Virus record (IMG/VR): IMGVR_UViG_3300025646_000313
Coordinates: 1 to 26,039 of that record
Strand: one strand, 5' to 3'
From: a virus
DNA length: 26,039 nt
Shown here piece after piece: positions 14,520 through 21,850 of the stretch; the stretch's first letter is position 1, and each line of letters begins with the position of its first letter. A model generated the notes under the pieces. It made no database searches. It saw only the letters and a program-made list of their open reading frames with translations, and was not told the origin of the DNA. The translations under genes and the position numbers were made by a program.

Positions 14520-14554
14520 TTTATTATAAATTTTAAGTTAATAAACATTTTAAT

Positions 14555-14575
14555 GATAGTCTTTCCTATCAGTCA
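14555..14575 (-). ncRNA. Second copy of the AGTCTTTCCT hairpin element
   Basis: GATAG-TCTTTC-CTATC followed by AGTCA, in the gap between two leftward genes. It matches 11421-11442 in the loop and the flanking AGTCA, but two stem pairs differ in a compensating way (GCCAG/CTGGC there). Confidence 0.45.
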
Positions 14576-14643
14576 TTTACTATTATTTCTTGGACCTAAG
14601 CTCTAAATAAATTCTGTGTAACCTTGTCCAGAATATCGTAAAT

Positions 14644-14823
14644 TCAAACATTCTTTTCATCAATAAGTTTTTCAACTTCTGTTAATAATACGTAAGCAAG
14701 ATCGCTTTCCTTAGAATGCTGATTATTAAAACTAGCGATTCTACGGTTAACAATATCAATTGCTTTTTCTCCGTGTTTTTCAAATAACTTTTTAGCTTCT
14801 AACATTATTGATTCTTTATTCAT
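14644..14823 (-). CDS. Hypothetical 59-residue helical protein
   Basis: ATG at 14823, TGA at 14644-14646. The protein is charged and helical (begins MNKESIMLEAKKLFEKHG, has DIVNRRIASFNNQ in the middle and ends LIDEKNV). It starts 10 bases after the next upstream gene stops, with the same A+T-rich start context, and reads as natural coding sequence. No family is recognised. It is followed by about 120 gene-free bases with the hairpin element at 14555. Confidence 0.6.
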   Translation of the reverse strand: MNKESIMLEAKKLFEKHGEKAIDIVNRRIASFNNQHSKESDLAYVLLTEVEKLIDEKNV

Positions 14824-14832
14824 ATTATTCTA

Positions 14833-15054
14833 TTAATAAACTATTGATTCTAATTTACGAACTTTGTCCATTTCTAATTCATATAAACTAGTCTGAACTT
14901 CAGCAAAAAACTGATTATTAGAATGTCTTATTTTAGTGCTAATTTTTTCAGCATTTTCAGTAAAAGTTTTAATCATATCTAACATTTGATCAGTTGTAAA
15001 TTTAGATTTAATTTCTTTTATAGTCATTAAGTTTATAGATTTTTTAATTTTCAT
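14833..15054 (-). CDS. Hypothetical small helical protein
   Basis: 73 residues from the ATG at 15054. An in-frame ATG at 15066 is part of the AATGATAAAAACT leader that precedes other starts (compare 16090), so the second ATG is preferred. The protein is Lys-rich and helical (MKIKKSINLMTIKEIKSKF, later MDKVRKLESIVY). It has no recognised domain. It is the first gene after the promoter at 15112-15140 and leads the recombination operon. It might be a small regulator, but no DNA-binding motif is obvious. Confidence 0.55.
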   Translation of the reverse strand: MKIKKSINLMTIKEIKSKFTTDQMLDMIKTFTENAEKISTKIRHSNNQFFAEVQTSLYELEMDKVRKLESIVY

Positions 15055-15111
15055 AGTTTTTATCATTTTAAGTTTATATTTATCTAATTGATTTGTTCAA
15101 TTGATATATTT

Positions 15112-15140
15112 ATTATATAAGGCTAAATTTTAAATGTAAA
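15112..15140 (-). promoter_or_regulatory. Sigma70 promoter for the recombination operon
   Basis: Minus-strand TTTACA, 17 bases, TATAAT, 58 bases upstream of the start at 15054. Confidence 0.78.
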
Positions 15141-15179
15141 CAAAAAATTTACGTATTTTAAAATTTATTTTAGATATTG

Positions 15180-15521
15180 TTAAAAATGAACAATATTACC
15201 TAATTGACCTCGTTCAATATTATCATATACTCTCATAATTAAAGTGTCTTGATCTTTAGAATCATATTCTTTAAAAAATTCATCAACTTTGTCAAAAACA
15301 TAGCTCAATAATTCAAAACCATATATTTTATCAAATGTAATTTTTTCTTCAATAACTTCAGTGCAACGTTTTATTCTTTTAAATATACATTCTTTTTTAA
15401 GAAATCCGTCAGGTAAATTATCAAATGCTTTATTTAATCCTTCTTGTATATTTTCTCCAGAATTAAAATCAGATTCAAATTTATTTAAAATTTGTTTTTC
15501 TGTTAATTTGCTTTCAGTCAT
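15180..15521 (-). CDS. Hypothetical acidic protein
   Basis: 113 residues, helical, acidic at the C-terminal half (DKVDEFFKEYDSKDQDTLI), with KKECIFKRIKRCTEVIEEKI in the middle. No membrane segment, signal or catalytic motif is seen, and no family is recognised. It lies two bases after the stop of the preceding gene (15524) in the short leftward operon starting at 16090, so it is an early gene. Confidence 0.5.
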   Translation of the reverse strand: MTESKLTEKQILNKFESDFNSGENIQEGLNKAFDNLPDGFLKKECIFKRIKRCTEVIEEKITFDKIYGFELLSYVFDKVDEFFKEYDSKDQDTLIMRVYDNIERGQLGNIVHF

Positions 15522-15523
15522 AG

Positions 15524-16090
15524 TTAGTTTATTAAATTATCTTGTTGATTAGTTTTAATAAAAAATTTCCAATCTTCAAAGAAATAAGGAATTTCTCTAT
15601 TAGTCCATTTAGGAGGCTTAATATCATTAAGCCATTTTTTAATTAATTGACGTTTATAAGCATAAGGGATTTTATATTGCTTATATTCAGTGCAATTAAA
15701 ATCAAAATTTACATAAATTGAATTATACTTAACTTCTAAATATTTTGCACGAGAAAATTTATCTCTATTAATTTTGTTTAAAAATATATCGTTAAGCTTA
15801 GTATAAGATAAGTGAGGTTTTTTATTAGGAAAACGATGTGATCTTTCTTTATTTAACAATTCCCAATAAGCATGAAGATAAAAGAAATTATTTAAACATC
15901 TTCTTGCCCATATAGAACAAGGATGATTAACATGAGTATCTTTATATAATACTTCAGGATTATCATTATAAAATAATCTATAAGCCGTGCATAACATCTG
16001 AGCTGTTTCAAGTATCATTTTATTTAGACGTAAATCATCTAAATGTTGAGACGATATAAAAGGATCGTAATCTGTAATAAATATATTCAT
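15524..16090 (-). CDS. Conserved phage protein, possible DNA-binding/glycosylase-like
   Basis: 188 residues. The N-terminus (MNIFITDYDPFISSQHLDD, then LRLNKMILETAQMLCTAYR) and HPCSIWARRCLNNFFYLHAY (about 58-77) belong to a phage protein type I have met as uncharacterised. The His/Arg/Glu arrangement recalls small pyrimidine-dimer glycosylase-like proteins, but this is weak. The C-terminal 80 residues are basic and aromatic and could bind nucleic acid. It is the first leftward gene from the divergent promoter region, so it is probably expressed very early. Confidence 0.5.
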   Translation of the reverse strand: MNIFITDYDPFISSQHLDDLRLNKMILETAQMLCTAYRLFYNDNPEVLYKDTHVNHPCSIWARRCLNNFFYLHAYWELLNKERSHRFPNKKPHLSYTKLNDIFLNKINRDKFSRAKYLEVKYNSIYVNFDFNCTEYKQYKIPYAYKRQLIKKWLNDIKPPKWTNREIPYFFEDWKFFIKTNQQDNLIN

Positions 16091-16145
16091 AGTTTTATCA
16101 TTATAAGTTTATATTATCTAACTGAATTAATCAACTGACAAATCA

Positions 16146-16174
16146 ATTATAAAGCGCTATTTTTTAAATGTAAA
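16146..16174 (-). promoter_or_regulatory. Leftward early promoter
   Basis: Minus-strand TTTACA, 17 bases, TATAAT. Its -35 lies in the left arm of the inverted repeat 16161-16237, shared with the rightward promoter. Confidence 0.8.
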
Positions 16175-16237
16175 CACAAAATTTATATATTTTAAAATTT
16201 ATTTTAGTTATTGATAATTTGTGTTTACATTTAAAAA
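16161..16237. promoter_or_regulatory. Inverted repeat across the divergent promoters (candidate operator)
   Basis: Arms 16161-16180 and 16218-16237 are perfect 20-bp reverse complements and contain the -35 of each promoter. Part of the symmetry comes from the shared promoter sequence, but it extends beyond the -35 on both sides. The HTH protein encoded at 16295 is the natural candidate to bind here. Confidence 0.55.
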
Positions 16238-16251
16238 GTATATTTTATAAT
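16224..16251 (+). promoter_or_regulatory. Rightward early promoter
   Basis: Plus-strand TTTACA, 16 bases, TATAAT, about 43 bases upstream of the HTH gene start. Confidence 0.78.
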
Positions 16252-16294
16252 TACTAAATTGAATATTAACTTTTAATTATAATTATAAATAAAA

Positions 16295-16477
16295 ATGTTA
16301 CAAAAAGAATTATTATCTTTAAAAAAAATACAGTTATTATTGAAAGATAAGCGGCTTTATGTTGTATCAAAAGCAACAGGACTTAGTTTTCCTACTCTTA
16401 AGAAAATGGCTGATGGAAAAAAAGAAAATTACACATATAATACTATTAAAGCTATTTCTGATTATCTTAGAAAATAA
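16295..16477 (+). CDS. Small HTH regulator (Cro/CI-like)
   Basis: 60 residues, a single helix-turn-helix domain. VVSKATGLSFPTLKKMADGK (24-43) has the pattern of the recognition helices, followed by NTIKAISDYL, the usual closing helix of Cro/CI-like domains. It is the first rightward gene from the divergent promoter pair, and the primase-helicase follows 20 bases later. It probably binds the inverted repeat 16161-16237 and balances leftward and rightward early transcription, possibly autoregulating. Binding site and direction of control are inferred. Confidence 0.75.
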   Translation: MLQKELLSLKKIQLLLKDKRLYVVSKATGLSFPTLKKMADGKKENYTYNTIKAISDYLRK

Positions 16478-16497
16478 TTAATCAATATCAAGGAACG

Positions 16498-18819
16498 ATG
16501 GTAAAAAACACAATTATAGATCAATATTTGTCTTCAGGTAAAAACTTAATGCCTTTGGATGGCAAAATACCTAGAACAGGTTGGAGAAATACAATTTATC
16601 CTAGAGACAAATTATTTAGTCATAATGACAATATTGGATGGCAAATATCTAATAAGGACCTTGTTATTGATATCGACCCTAGAAATGGTGGGGTAGAAAG
16701 TTTTAAGAAATTAGAAAAACAGTTAAAAATAAAGTTAGATTATACAGTTAAAACTCCAAGAAAAGGGTATCATATCTATCTTAAAATTCCTGAAAACTAT
16801 ATCGGACTATCTTTTAAAAAGACGTTAAAAGAGTTTCCAGGTATTGACTTCTTAACCGAAGGATCATATTGCCTCATTTGCGATTGTAAGACAAAAGACG
16901 GAAAATATATTTGGGTTGATGATTTATTCGGAGGTTTTGTTCAGTCAGACGCTCCTGAAGAGGTTTTAAAGCTAATAAATTTTGAAAGCAATGTTACTAT
17001 AACAGGAGAAGACTTAGGAGACTTTAATGGAATTGTTGGCGGAACGTCATCAAATTGGCCTGAAGATAAAGTGTTGGTTATGCTCGACAAACTTGATCCA
17101 TCTATGAAAAATGATGAATGGGTTAAGGTTGGAATGGCTCTACATGATTGGGACCCTATTAAAGGAAAAGAGTTATGGGAAGAATGGAGTCAAGCAGGAG
17201 ATAACTATGAAGAAGGCCAAACAGATAAAAGATGGAAAAGTTTTAAAATAGGCCATGGCGTAACTTTAGGGACAATTAGTTATATGGTTAAAGAAGTTGC
17301 TTATGATGAAGCATCAGAAAAAGTAAACGAGATAATAAATAAGATTCAATATTCTAACGAAAAGCAAATAGAGTTCGAGTTATTTCCAAAGATAAGAAAA
17401 TTAGGTTTTTCTAAAATAGCAATAGAAAAAATTGCTAAAGCAATTCAGGATCGATTTAAAGAATTAACTAAGGCAAGAATGCCTATATCTGAAATCAGAA
17501 ATGAAATTAGTTATAATGGAGTCGTATCAGGAGAGTTTATTGAAGATAGTGAAGTACCTGAATGGACTAAAAGTTGGGTTTATGTAAATAGTCACACCTG
17601 CTTTGCTAACTTAGAAACTCTTAGATTATTAAAAACAGAAGCATTTAATTTAAAGAATGGAAAGTATGTGCCTGATTCTGCAAATGGTAGTAAGCAGTCT
17701 GCTGCTAAATTTGTAGCTGATAGAGGATTTATTGAAACCGTTGATATGATGGCATATTTACCTAATATAAACGAGTCTATTGTTACAATTGATGATTTTA
17801 AAGTATTAAATAGTTTTAATAGTAAAACGGTTCCAAAGGCAATTTCTGAATATACTGAAGACGGATTAAAAGCTATTGATATTGTCAAAAAGCATATTAG
17901 ATTTATTTGTGGAAATGATAAAAATAGTCATATATTTACTCAGTGGATAGCTCACCAAGTACAATTTCCAGGAAAACAAATATTATGGTCTCCTATTATT
18001 CAATCTATTCAAGGAGTCGGTAAATCATTTTTTGGAGAACTTTTAAGATGTTGTTTAGGAGATCGTAACGTTGGGACAGTGTCGCCTACTCAAGTTGTTT
18101 CAGATTTTAACGGCTGGGCGACAGGAGTAAGTGTTAATGTGCTTGAAGAGTTAAGGGTGAAAGGGCATAATCGTCATGACGCTGTTAATTCATTAAAGCC
18201 TTTAATAACTGACAGGATGATTCAAATAAATGACAAAGGCGTAAAGCAATTTATGACGTATAATACCACTAATTATATTTGTTTTACTAATTATAAAGAT
18301 TCTATTCCACTTGATAGCGATGATCGTAGATGGTGGGTGATATTTGTTGCTATTGATTCATTAGATGAAATGGCTGAAATTATAGGTGAGAATATAGTAA
18401 CTTATTTTCCAAAGTTATTCCATGCGGTAAGAACTTACGGTTGTGAAATAAGAAAATGGTTATTAGAATATGAATTAACAAAAGAATTTTTAGCTATTAA
18501 GCAAGCTCCAATGACTGATGATAAGATGAGCATGATTGCTACAGAAGAGTCTTCTTTGGAAGGTTATGTTGAAGTTAAAGAGATGATTGAAAAAGGTAGT
18601 AAATATTATAATAAAGACGCTGTGTCATCTTCTGATTTATTTGGAGATTTATTATTTGAACATCCTGATTTAGAAATAAATACAAGTAAAAGAAATTATA
18701 TTCTAAAAAAATTAGGTTTTACTGCAGTGGCTAAACCGGTAAAAATTGATGGTAAATCTAGGAGGATATGGACTAAAAAAGGATATGATAATGAAAAAAT
18801 TAGAAACTTATTAAGTTAG
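16498..18819 (+). CDS. Primase-polymerase/SF3 helicase replication protein
   Basis: 773 residues. The N-terminal prim-pol domain has DIDPRNGG (58-65, two catalytic acids), RKGYHIYL (88-95) and IDFLTEGSY (116-124). A PriCT-2-like region follows, from about 185 to 265 (VKVGMALHDW, LWEEWSQ, KRWKSF). The helicase domain has Walker A QGVGKSF (505-511), Walker B-like VLEEL (548-552) and the sensor/arginine segment IPLDSDDRRW (603-612), typical of VapE/D5-type SF3 helicases. It would prime and unwind at the phage origin. It has a real Shine-Dalgarno, CAAGGAACG, directly before ATG 16498 and shared almost exactly with the DNA polymerase. The origin-like repeats start at its stop codon. Confidence 0.92.
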   Translation: MVKNTIIDQYLSSGKNLMPLDGKIPRTGWRNTIYPRDKLFSHNDNIGWQISNKDLVIDIDPRNGGVESFKKLEKQLKIKLDYTVKTPRKGYHIYLKIPENYIGLSFKKTLKEFPGIDFLTEGSYCLICDCKTKDGKYIWVDDLFGGFVQSDAPEEVLKLINFESNVTITGEDLGDFNGIVGGTSSNWPEDKVLVMLDKLDPSMKNDEWVKVGMALHDWDPIKGKELWEEWSQAGDNYEEGQTDKRWKSFKIGHGVTLGTISYMVKEVAYDEASEKVNEIINKIQYSNEKQIEFELFPKIRKLGFSKIAIEKIAKAIQDRFKELTKARMPISEIRNEISYNGVVSGEFIEDSEVPEWTKSWVYVNSHTCFANLETLRLLKTEAFNLKNGKYVPDSANGSKQSAAKFVADRGFIETVDMMAYLPNINESIVTIDDFKVLNSFNSKTVPKAISEYTEDGLKAIDIVKKHIRFICGNDKNSHIFTQWIAHQVQFPGKQILWSPIIQSIQGVGKSFFGELLRCCLGDRNVGTVSPTQVVSDFNGWATGVSVNVLEELRVKGHNRHDAVNSLKPLITDRMIQINDKGVKQFMTYNTTNYICFTNYKDSIPLDSDDRRWWVIFVAIDSLDEMAEIIGENIVTYFPKLFHAVRTYGCEIRKWLLEYELTKEFLAIKQAPMTDDKMSMIATEESSLEGYVEVKEMIEKGSKYYNKDAVSSSDLFGDLLFEHPDLEINTSKRNYILKKLGFTAVAKPVKIDGKSRRIWTKKGYDNEKIRNLLS

Positions 18820-18901
18820 ATTTTTCTTGTTGATTTTTCTTGTTGATTTTTCTTGTTGATTTTTCTTGTTGATTTTTCTTGTTGATTTTTCTTGTTGATT
18901 T
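18819..18901 (+). repeat. 13-bp tandem repeat, six units (GATTTTTCTTGTT)
   Basis: Six exact 13-bp units (18819-18896) and a partial seventh begin at the last base of the primase-helicase stop codon. A sister array with one changed base lies at 20284-20371. Candidate iterons. Confidence 0.9.
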
Positions 18902-18904
18902 AAG

Positions 18905-18923
18905 CAATTTGTATTACAAATTG
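18905..18923. repeat. 19-bp palindrome
   Basis: CAATTTGTA and TACAAATTG around a central T, just after the tandem array. Possible protein-binding site. Confidence 0.7.
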
Positions 18924-18962
18924 TAACTTTCAAATTTTAAATGTAAATAGTTTTTTGTAAAA

Positions 18963-19292
18963 GGTTACGAGTATAGAATGGCAAAAAGGTTACGAGTTTT
19001 GCAAGGTTACAAGTTGAGGTTACAAGTTTCGATAAACTTGTAACCTCTTTTATTTTTATCTGGAGGTATATATTTATTGCTTTTATTTATTATTTATATT
19101 ATATAAGGTTACAAGTTACAAGATAATATTAAAATAATATATATGATAAATAAAATATATAAAATATAAAAAATAAATAATGATTAGAACGTATATAGGA
19201 AAAGCTTGTAACTTGTAACCTTTTCCGCAGTTGGAGTCAACTGCCGTATTGCTTGGCATAGGTTACAAGACTTGTAACCTTAACTTGTAACC
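18963..19292. repeat. Iteron cluster GGTTACRAG, probable replication origin
   Basis: No gene is seen between 18820 and 19459. Ten copies of GGTTACRAG lie within 330 bases: forward at 18963, 18988, 19005, 19018, 19107 and 19261, reverse at 19037, 19212, 19271 and 19284. Two half copies also occur. A perfect 18-bp inverted repeat (19105-19122 and 19205-19222) flanks 82 bases of almost pure A+T, like a DNA-unwinding element. A hairpin GCAGTTG/CAACTGC lies at 19227-19244. Position directly after the primase-helicase supports an origin. Repressor or packaging sites are alternatives. Confidence 0.65.
19016..19056 (+). terminator. Intrinsic terminator after the primase-helicase
   Basis: A perfect 14-bp stem (19016-19029 with 19034-19047), a CGAT loop, then TTTTATTTTT. 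It is built from two opposed iteron copies. Confidence 0.7.
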
Positions 19293-19385
19293 TAGATATT
19301 TAATGCTTTTTGGATAGTGGTGGCTGACGTTGGTTAAATACGGTAGAAAATGTTGATTTTTATTGTTGATTTTTAGTAAGAAAAT

Positions 19386-19416
19386 AAAAGGCTTTTCTAT
19401 TGAAAAAGCCTTTTTT
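19386..19416. terminator. Bidirectional terminator
   Basis: AAAAGGCTTTT and AAAAGCCTTTT pair over 11 bp with a 7-base loop and T-runs on both strands. It sits after the leftward gene ending at 19460. Confidence 0.75.
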
Positions 19417-19459
19417 AGTGCATTTTAGTTTAATTATAAAAAGTTTAATTTGTTTCATT

Positions 19460-20008
19460 TTAAGAAATATATTGATTTTCGCTTTTATAAATTGTCTCAC
19501 CATTTGAAAAAGTGGCAATTACTGACAAAGGGGTTGCAATTTGTTGGTAAATTGCCTCAAGTGCCTTTATGTTCTTTTCCAGCCAAGCAATGCTTTTTTT
19601 GTAAATAGTTAAAGCCTTCAACTTTCTAAAATCATCATCGCAATTAAAAGCCTCTTGATCTTGTAAGTCCATATCTTCCCAGCGATCGTTGTAATTCTCA
19701 TAATTCAATTCAATACTATAATCAAGATTTACACCGCTATAATAGCCCGACCTAATAATAATATTAACTATCACCAAAATATTGCCGTTTTCATTTTCAA
19801 AATTTTCGTAAATTCTGCCGATTATATTGCCGGGAAAGCTATACAAGCCGTTTTCCTCGTATTTGTCGCAAGTCTCAAAATCATTCTTGAATTTGCCCAT
19901 TGCTAACAGTGTTAAATCCTCGACAAGAAAATCATAATCAAGATCATCTTCTAATTGCATTGCGTAAATTTTAGATGCGTTTTCATTGTAAAAGTTTGAG
20001 GTTCCCAT
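19460..20008 (-). CDS. Conserved phage protein of unknown function
   Basis: 182 residues, acidic, starting MGTSNFYNENASKIYAM, a start I associate with uncharacterised phage and plasmid proteins. The middle has FPGNIIGRIYENF and VNIIIRSGYYSG (beta-rich), and the C-terminal third is a probable coiled coil (YKKSIAWLEKNIKALEAIY). The wording of the codons is less extreme in A+T than in the neighbouring small genes, so it may have arrived separately. It is preceded by a 30-codon ORF under the promoter at 20205-20234 and followed by the terminator at 19386. Confidence 0.6.
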   Translation of the reverse strand: MGTSNFYNENASKIYAMQLEDDLDYDFLVEDLTLLAMGKFKNDFETCDKYEENGLYSFPGNIIGRIYENFENENGNILVIVNIIIRSGYYSGVNLDYSIELNYENYNDRWEDMDLQDQEAFNCDDDFRKLKALTIYKKSIAWLEKNIKALEAIYQQIATPLSVIATFSNGETIYKSENQYIS

Positions 20009-20059
20009 TTTGTTTTTAGTTTGAGTTAATAAAGCGGGCTTTTTGTGGTGTCGGTTAAA

Positions 20060-20152
20060 TTAATTATAAAGTTCAATTGTGTTATAAATGTGATCATCGT
20101 GTATTGACTCATAAAATCCGCCAAATTTTATAGTTAGTTCCTGATTTTTCAT
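20060..20152 (-). CDS. 30-residue ORF, possibly a truncated phage gene
   Basis: ATG at 20152, TAA at 20060-20062. The product begins MKNQELTIKFGGFYESIHDD, which resembles the N-terminus of longer uncharacterised phage proteins I have seen in company with genes like the one downstream. It may be a shortened relic or a real small protein. The start has AATAAATAAAATG as at other genes. Confidence 0.4.
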   Translation of the reverse strand: MKNQELTIKFGGFYESIHDDHIYNTIELYN

Positions 20153-20204
20153 TTTATTTATTATTTAAGTTAGTAAATCCAAGTCTTATTAACTTGTTAA
20201 AAAT

Positions 20205-20234
20205 ATTTTAGCAAGTTAATAATTAATTGTAAAC
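20205..20234 (-). promoter_or_regulatory. Leftward promoter, weaker match
   Basis: Minus-strand TTTACA, 18 bases, TAAAAT, upstream of the ORFs at 20152 and 20008. Confidence 0.55.
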
Positions 20235-20283
20235 AATTATTTTACTTATTTTAAAATATATTTTACTTATTTTAAAATAAGTT

Positions 20284-20371
20284 GATTTGTGTTGTTGATT
20301 TTTGTTGTTGATTTTTGTTGTTGATTTTTGTTGTTGATTTTTGTTGTTGATTTTTGTTGTTGATTTTTATA
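20284..20371 (+). repeat. 13-bp tandem repeat, second array (GATTTTTGTTGTT)
   Basis: Five exact units (20297-20361), one variant unit before them (20284-20296) and a partial unit after. It differs from the array at 18819 by one base per unit. The stretch 20153-20441 holds this array, a promoter and a dyad, and no gene. Confidence 0.9.
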
Positions 20372-20400
20372 TTTACTTTTAAAATAAATCAATTATTAAA

Positions 20401-20440
20401 ATTTAACTTAACATTAATTTTAATTAATATTAAGTTAAAT
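20401..20440. promoter_or_regulatory. 40-bp near-palindrome touching the next start codon
   Basis: 11-bp outer arms ATTTAACTTAA/TTAAGTTAAAT and inner ATTAA/TTAAT pairs, ending one base before ATG 20442. It could be an operator or an mRNA hairpin that limits translation. Confidence 0.6.
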
Positions 20441-20441
20441 T

Positions 20442-20876
20442 ATGGCAAGAAAAGATTTAATTTCGATGGATAAGAGAACTAAAGAGGAAGTTAAGGCTAT
20501 TGCAAGAAACGGTGGAATAAAATCTGGAGAGGCTCGAAGGAAAAAAAGAGACTTAAAAGAGAGGTTTAAAATGGGCCTTGAGATATTTACACAATTAAAA
20601 GCTCGAGAATTAAAATTAAATGGAAATGAAGAGGCGGCAAAAATAGTAAAAGAAATTGGCCTTGAGACATTTACGTTTTTAGATATACTCCAAGACGAGA
20701 AAAATAGCGCTCAGGTTAAATTGCAAGCCGTTAATGATATACTAGATAGATTAGAAGGAAAAGCTACTCAGAAGAGCGTTATAGACGCGTCTGTAAATGC
20801 TGAGAGAGAATTGTCTCCTAAAGAAATTGAATTAATTAAGAGACAATTAGAAAAAGAGGCTAAAAAATTAAAATGA
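20442..20876 (+). CDS. Probable small terminase subunit-like protein
   Basis: 144 residues, basic and helical. The N-terminus has ARNGGIKSGEARRKKRDLKE (21-40), the KGG-like start seen in many phage small terminases or related DNA-binding proteins, followed by a helical core and a C-terminal coiled coil (SPKEIELIKRQLEKEAKKLK). Small terminases recognise the packaging site and guide the large subunit. It is rightward, like the large terminase at 23142, although five leftward ORFs lie between. The family match is general and a regulatory DNA-binding role is possible. Confidence 0.5.
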   Translation: MARKDLISMDKRTKEEVKAIARNGGIKSGEARRKKRDLKERFKMGLEIFTQLKARELKLNGNEEAAKIVKEIGLETFTFLDILQDEKNSAQVKLQAVNDILDRLEGKATQKSVIDASVNAERELSPKEIELIKRQLEKEAKKLK

Positions 20877-21080
20877 TTTTATTAATTTAAGATTAAAATA
20901 TTTAGCCGCGTAATTTATATGTTTTTGAGTTGTTACGCTATAATATTTTGGTTGAATTAATGCATTAGGATCAATTTTTTCATCATAATAAGCAACTAAA
21001 GTGTTATAGGAATATATTTCTAGACCTTTATCGCCATAAGTGTATTTTAAATTTTGTTTATATTTTTCAAATGTTTTCAT
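20868..21080 (-). CDS. Small conserved phage protein
   Basis: 70 residues with YGDKGLEIYSYNTLVAYYD and YSVTTQKHINYAAKYFNL, a pattern I know from uncharacterised small phage proteins ('YS.TT.KH.NY'). Its end overlaps the terminase-like gene convergently by 9 bases. The leader AACGATAAAATC before ATG is shared with the next genes. The function is unknown. Confidence 0.55.
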   Translation of the reverse strand: MKTFEKYKQNLKYTYGDKGLEIYSYNTLVAYYDEKIDPNALIQPKYYSVTTQKHINYAAKYFNLKLIKSF

Positions 21081-21123
21081 GATTTTATCGTTATATTTAT
21101 ATTTATATTGTTGATTTTAATTT

Positions 21124-21369
21124 TTAAATTCTATATTTTCTAAATATATTTAATTCGCTAATATTTTCTTGGATATTATATAATTTTTCGCAATTATTTT
21201 CTAAATAATTTAATATTGATTTTGGTAATTTATAAGGATTATCTACGGCAAATTCTTTTTCATCATAAAAAATTGGCCAGTCTGCGTGCCAACCGTTTGT
21301 TATTCGTATTCTATTTTCAAAAATATCTATTTTCCAATTTCCAAATTTTCTAATTGTATTTTTAATCAT
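21124..21369 (-). CDS. Hypothetical small protein
   Basis: 81 residues, with IRKFGNWKIDIFENRIRITNGWHADW near the N-terminus (beta strands with Trp) and a helical, acidic C-terminal half. No family is recognised. The start follows AATATAACGATAAAATG and a GTTGATTT motif copy. It is part of the leftward group of small genes from the promoter at 21792-21820. Confidence 0.45.
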   Translation of the reverse strand: MIKNTIRKFGNWKIDIFENRIRITNGWHADWPIFYDEKEFAVDNPYKLPKSILNYLENNCEKLYNIQENISELNIFRKYRI

Positions 21370-21415
21370 TTTATCGTTATATTTAATTGTTGATTTTAGT
21401 TGTTGATTTAGGATT

Positions 21416-21742
21416 TTACAATCCTAAATCATTGGCCTTATCTGATATAAGCTCACATAATTCGTATAGCATCGAGGTAAAATGGTTGGTATTTTTGTTG
21501 ATTTTATTATAAATTTCTATAGGATCACCACTGTAGCTAGGCATTTCAAGAATAATCTTATTATTTTCGATGCTGCTGCAATTGCATTTGTATTTAAATG
21601 TGAATTTAGGATCAGATAATACTATTGTATCAATATATCGATCGTAATATAAATTTTGTTGATTTTCTAATTTATATTCTAAGTTGTCTAATAAAAAATT
21701 TACGTTATTTCTGGATAGATCTTTTAATTTATTTATATGCAT
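21416..21742 (-). CDS. Hypothetical small protein
   Basis: 108 residues. The N-terminal helix (LKDLSRNNVNFLLDNLEYKL) is followed by FTFKYKCNCSS, with two close Cys, and a helical C-terminus (FTSMLYELCELISDKANDL). One CNC pair is not enough for a zinc site. It is the first gene after the promoter at 21792-21820. No function can be assigned. Confidence 0.45.
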   Translation of the reverse strand: MHINKLKDLSRNNVNFLLDNLEYKLENQQNLYYDRYIDTIVLSDPKFTFKYKCNCSSIENNKIILEMPSYSGDPIEIYNKINKNTNHFTSMLYELCELISDKANDLGL

Positions 21743-21791
21743 TTTATTTTTATATTTATATTGATTATATTATCGTTTTACCGATATATTT

Positions 21792-21820
21792 ATTATAATA
21801 TATTAAATTTTAACTGTAAA
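21792..21820 (-). promoter_or_regulatory. Sigma70 promoter for small leftward genes
   Basis: Minus-strand TTTACA, 17 bases, TATAAT, with the same upstream flank (AACTAAAATTTATTTT) joined to the stop codon of the gene at 21851. Confidence 0.78.
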
Positions 21821-21850
21821 CAGTTTATTTTATATATTTTAAAATAAATT

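Noticed and set aside
16295-16477. Lysogeny repressor and prophage state
   Set aside because: The HTH protein is small and Cro-like, and no integrase, excisionase or attachment site appears in the window.
18819-18901. CRISPR array
   Set aside because: Units of 13 bp are directly joined with no spacers, and there are no cas genes.
18979-19044. 21-codon frame starting MAKRLRVLQG
   Set aside because: It is made almost wholly of the GGTTACRAG iterons and the terminator stem; it reads as repeat, not gene.
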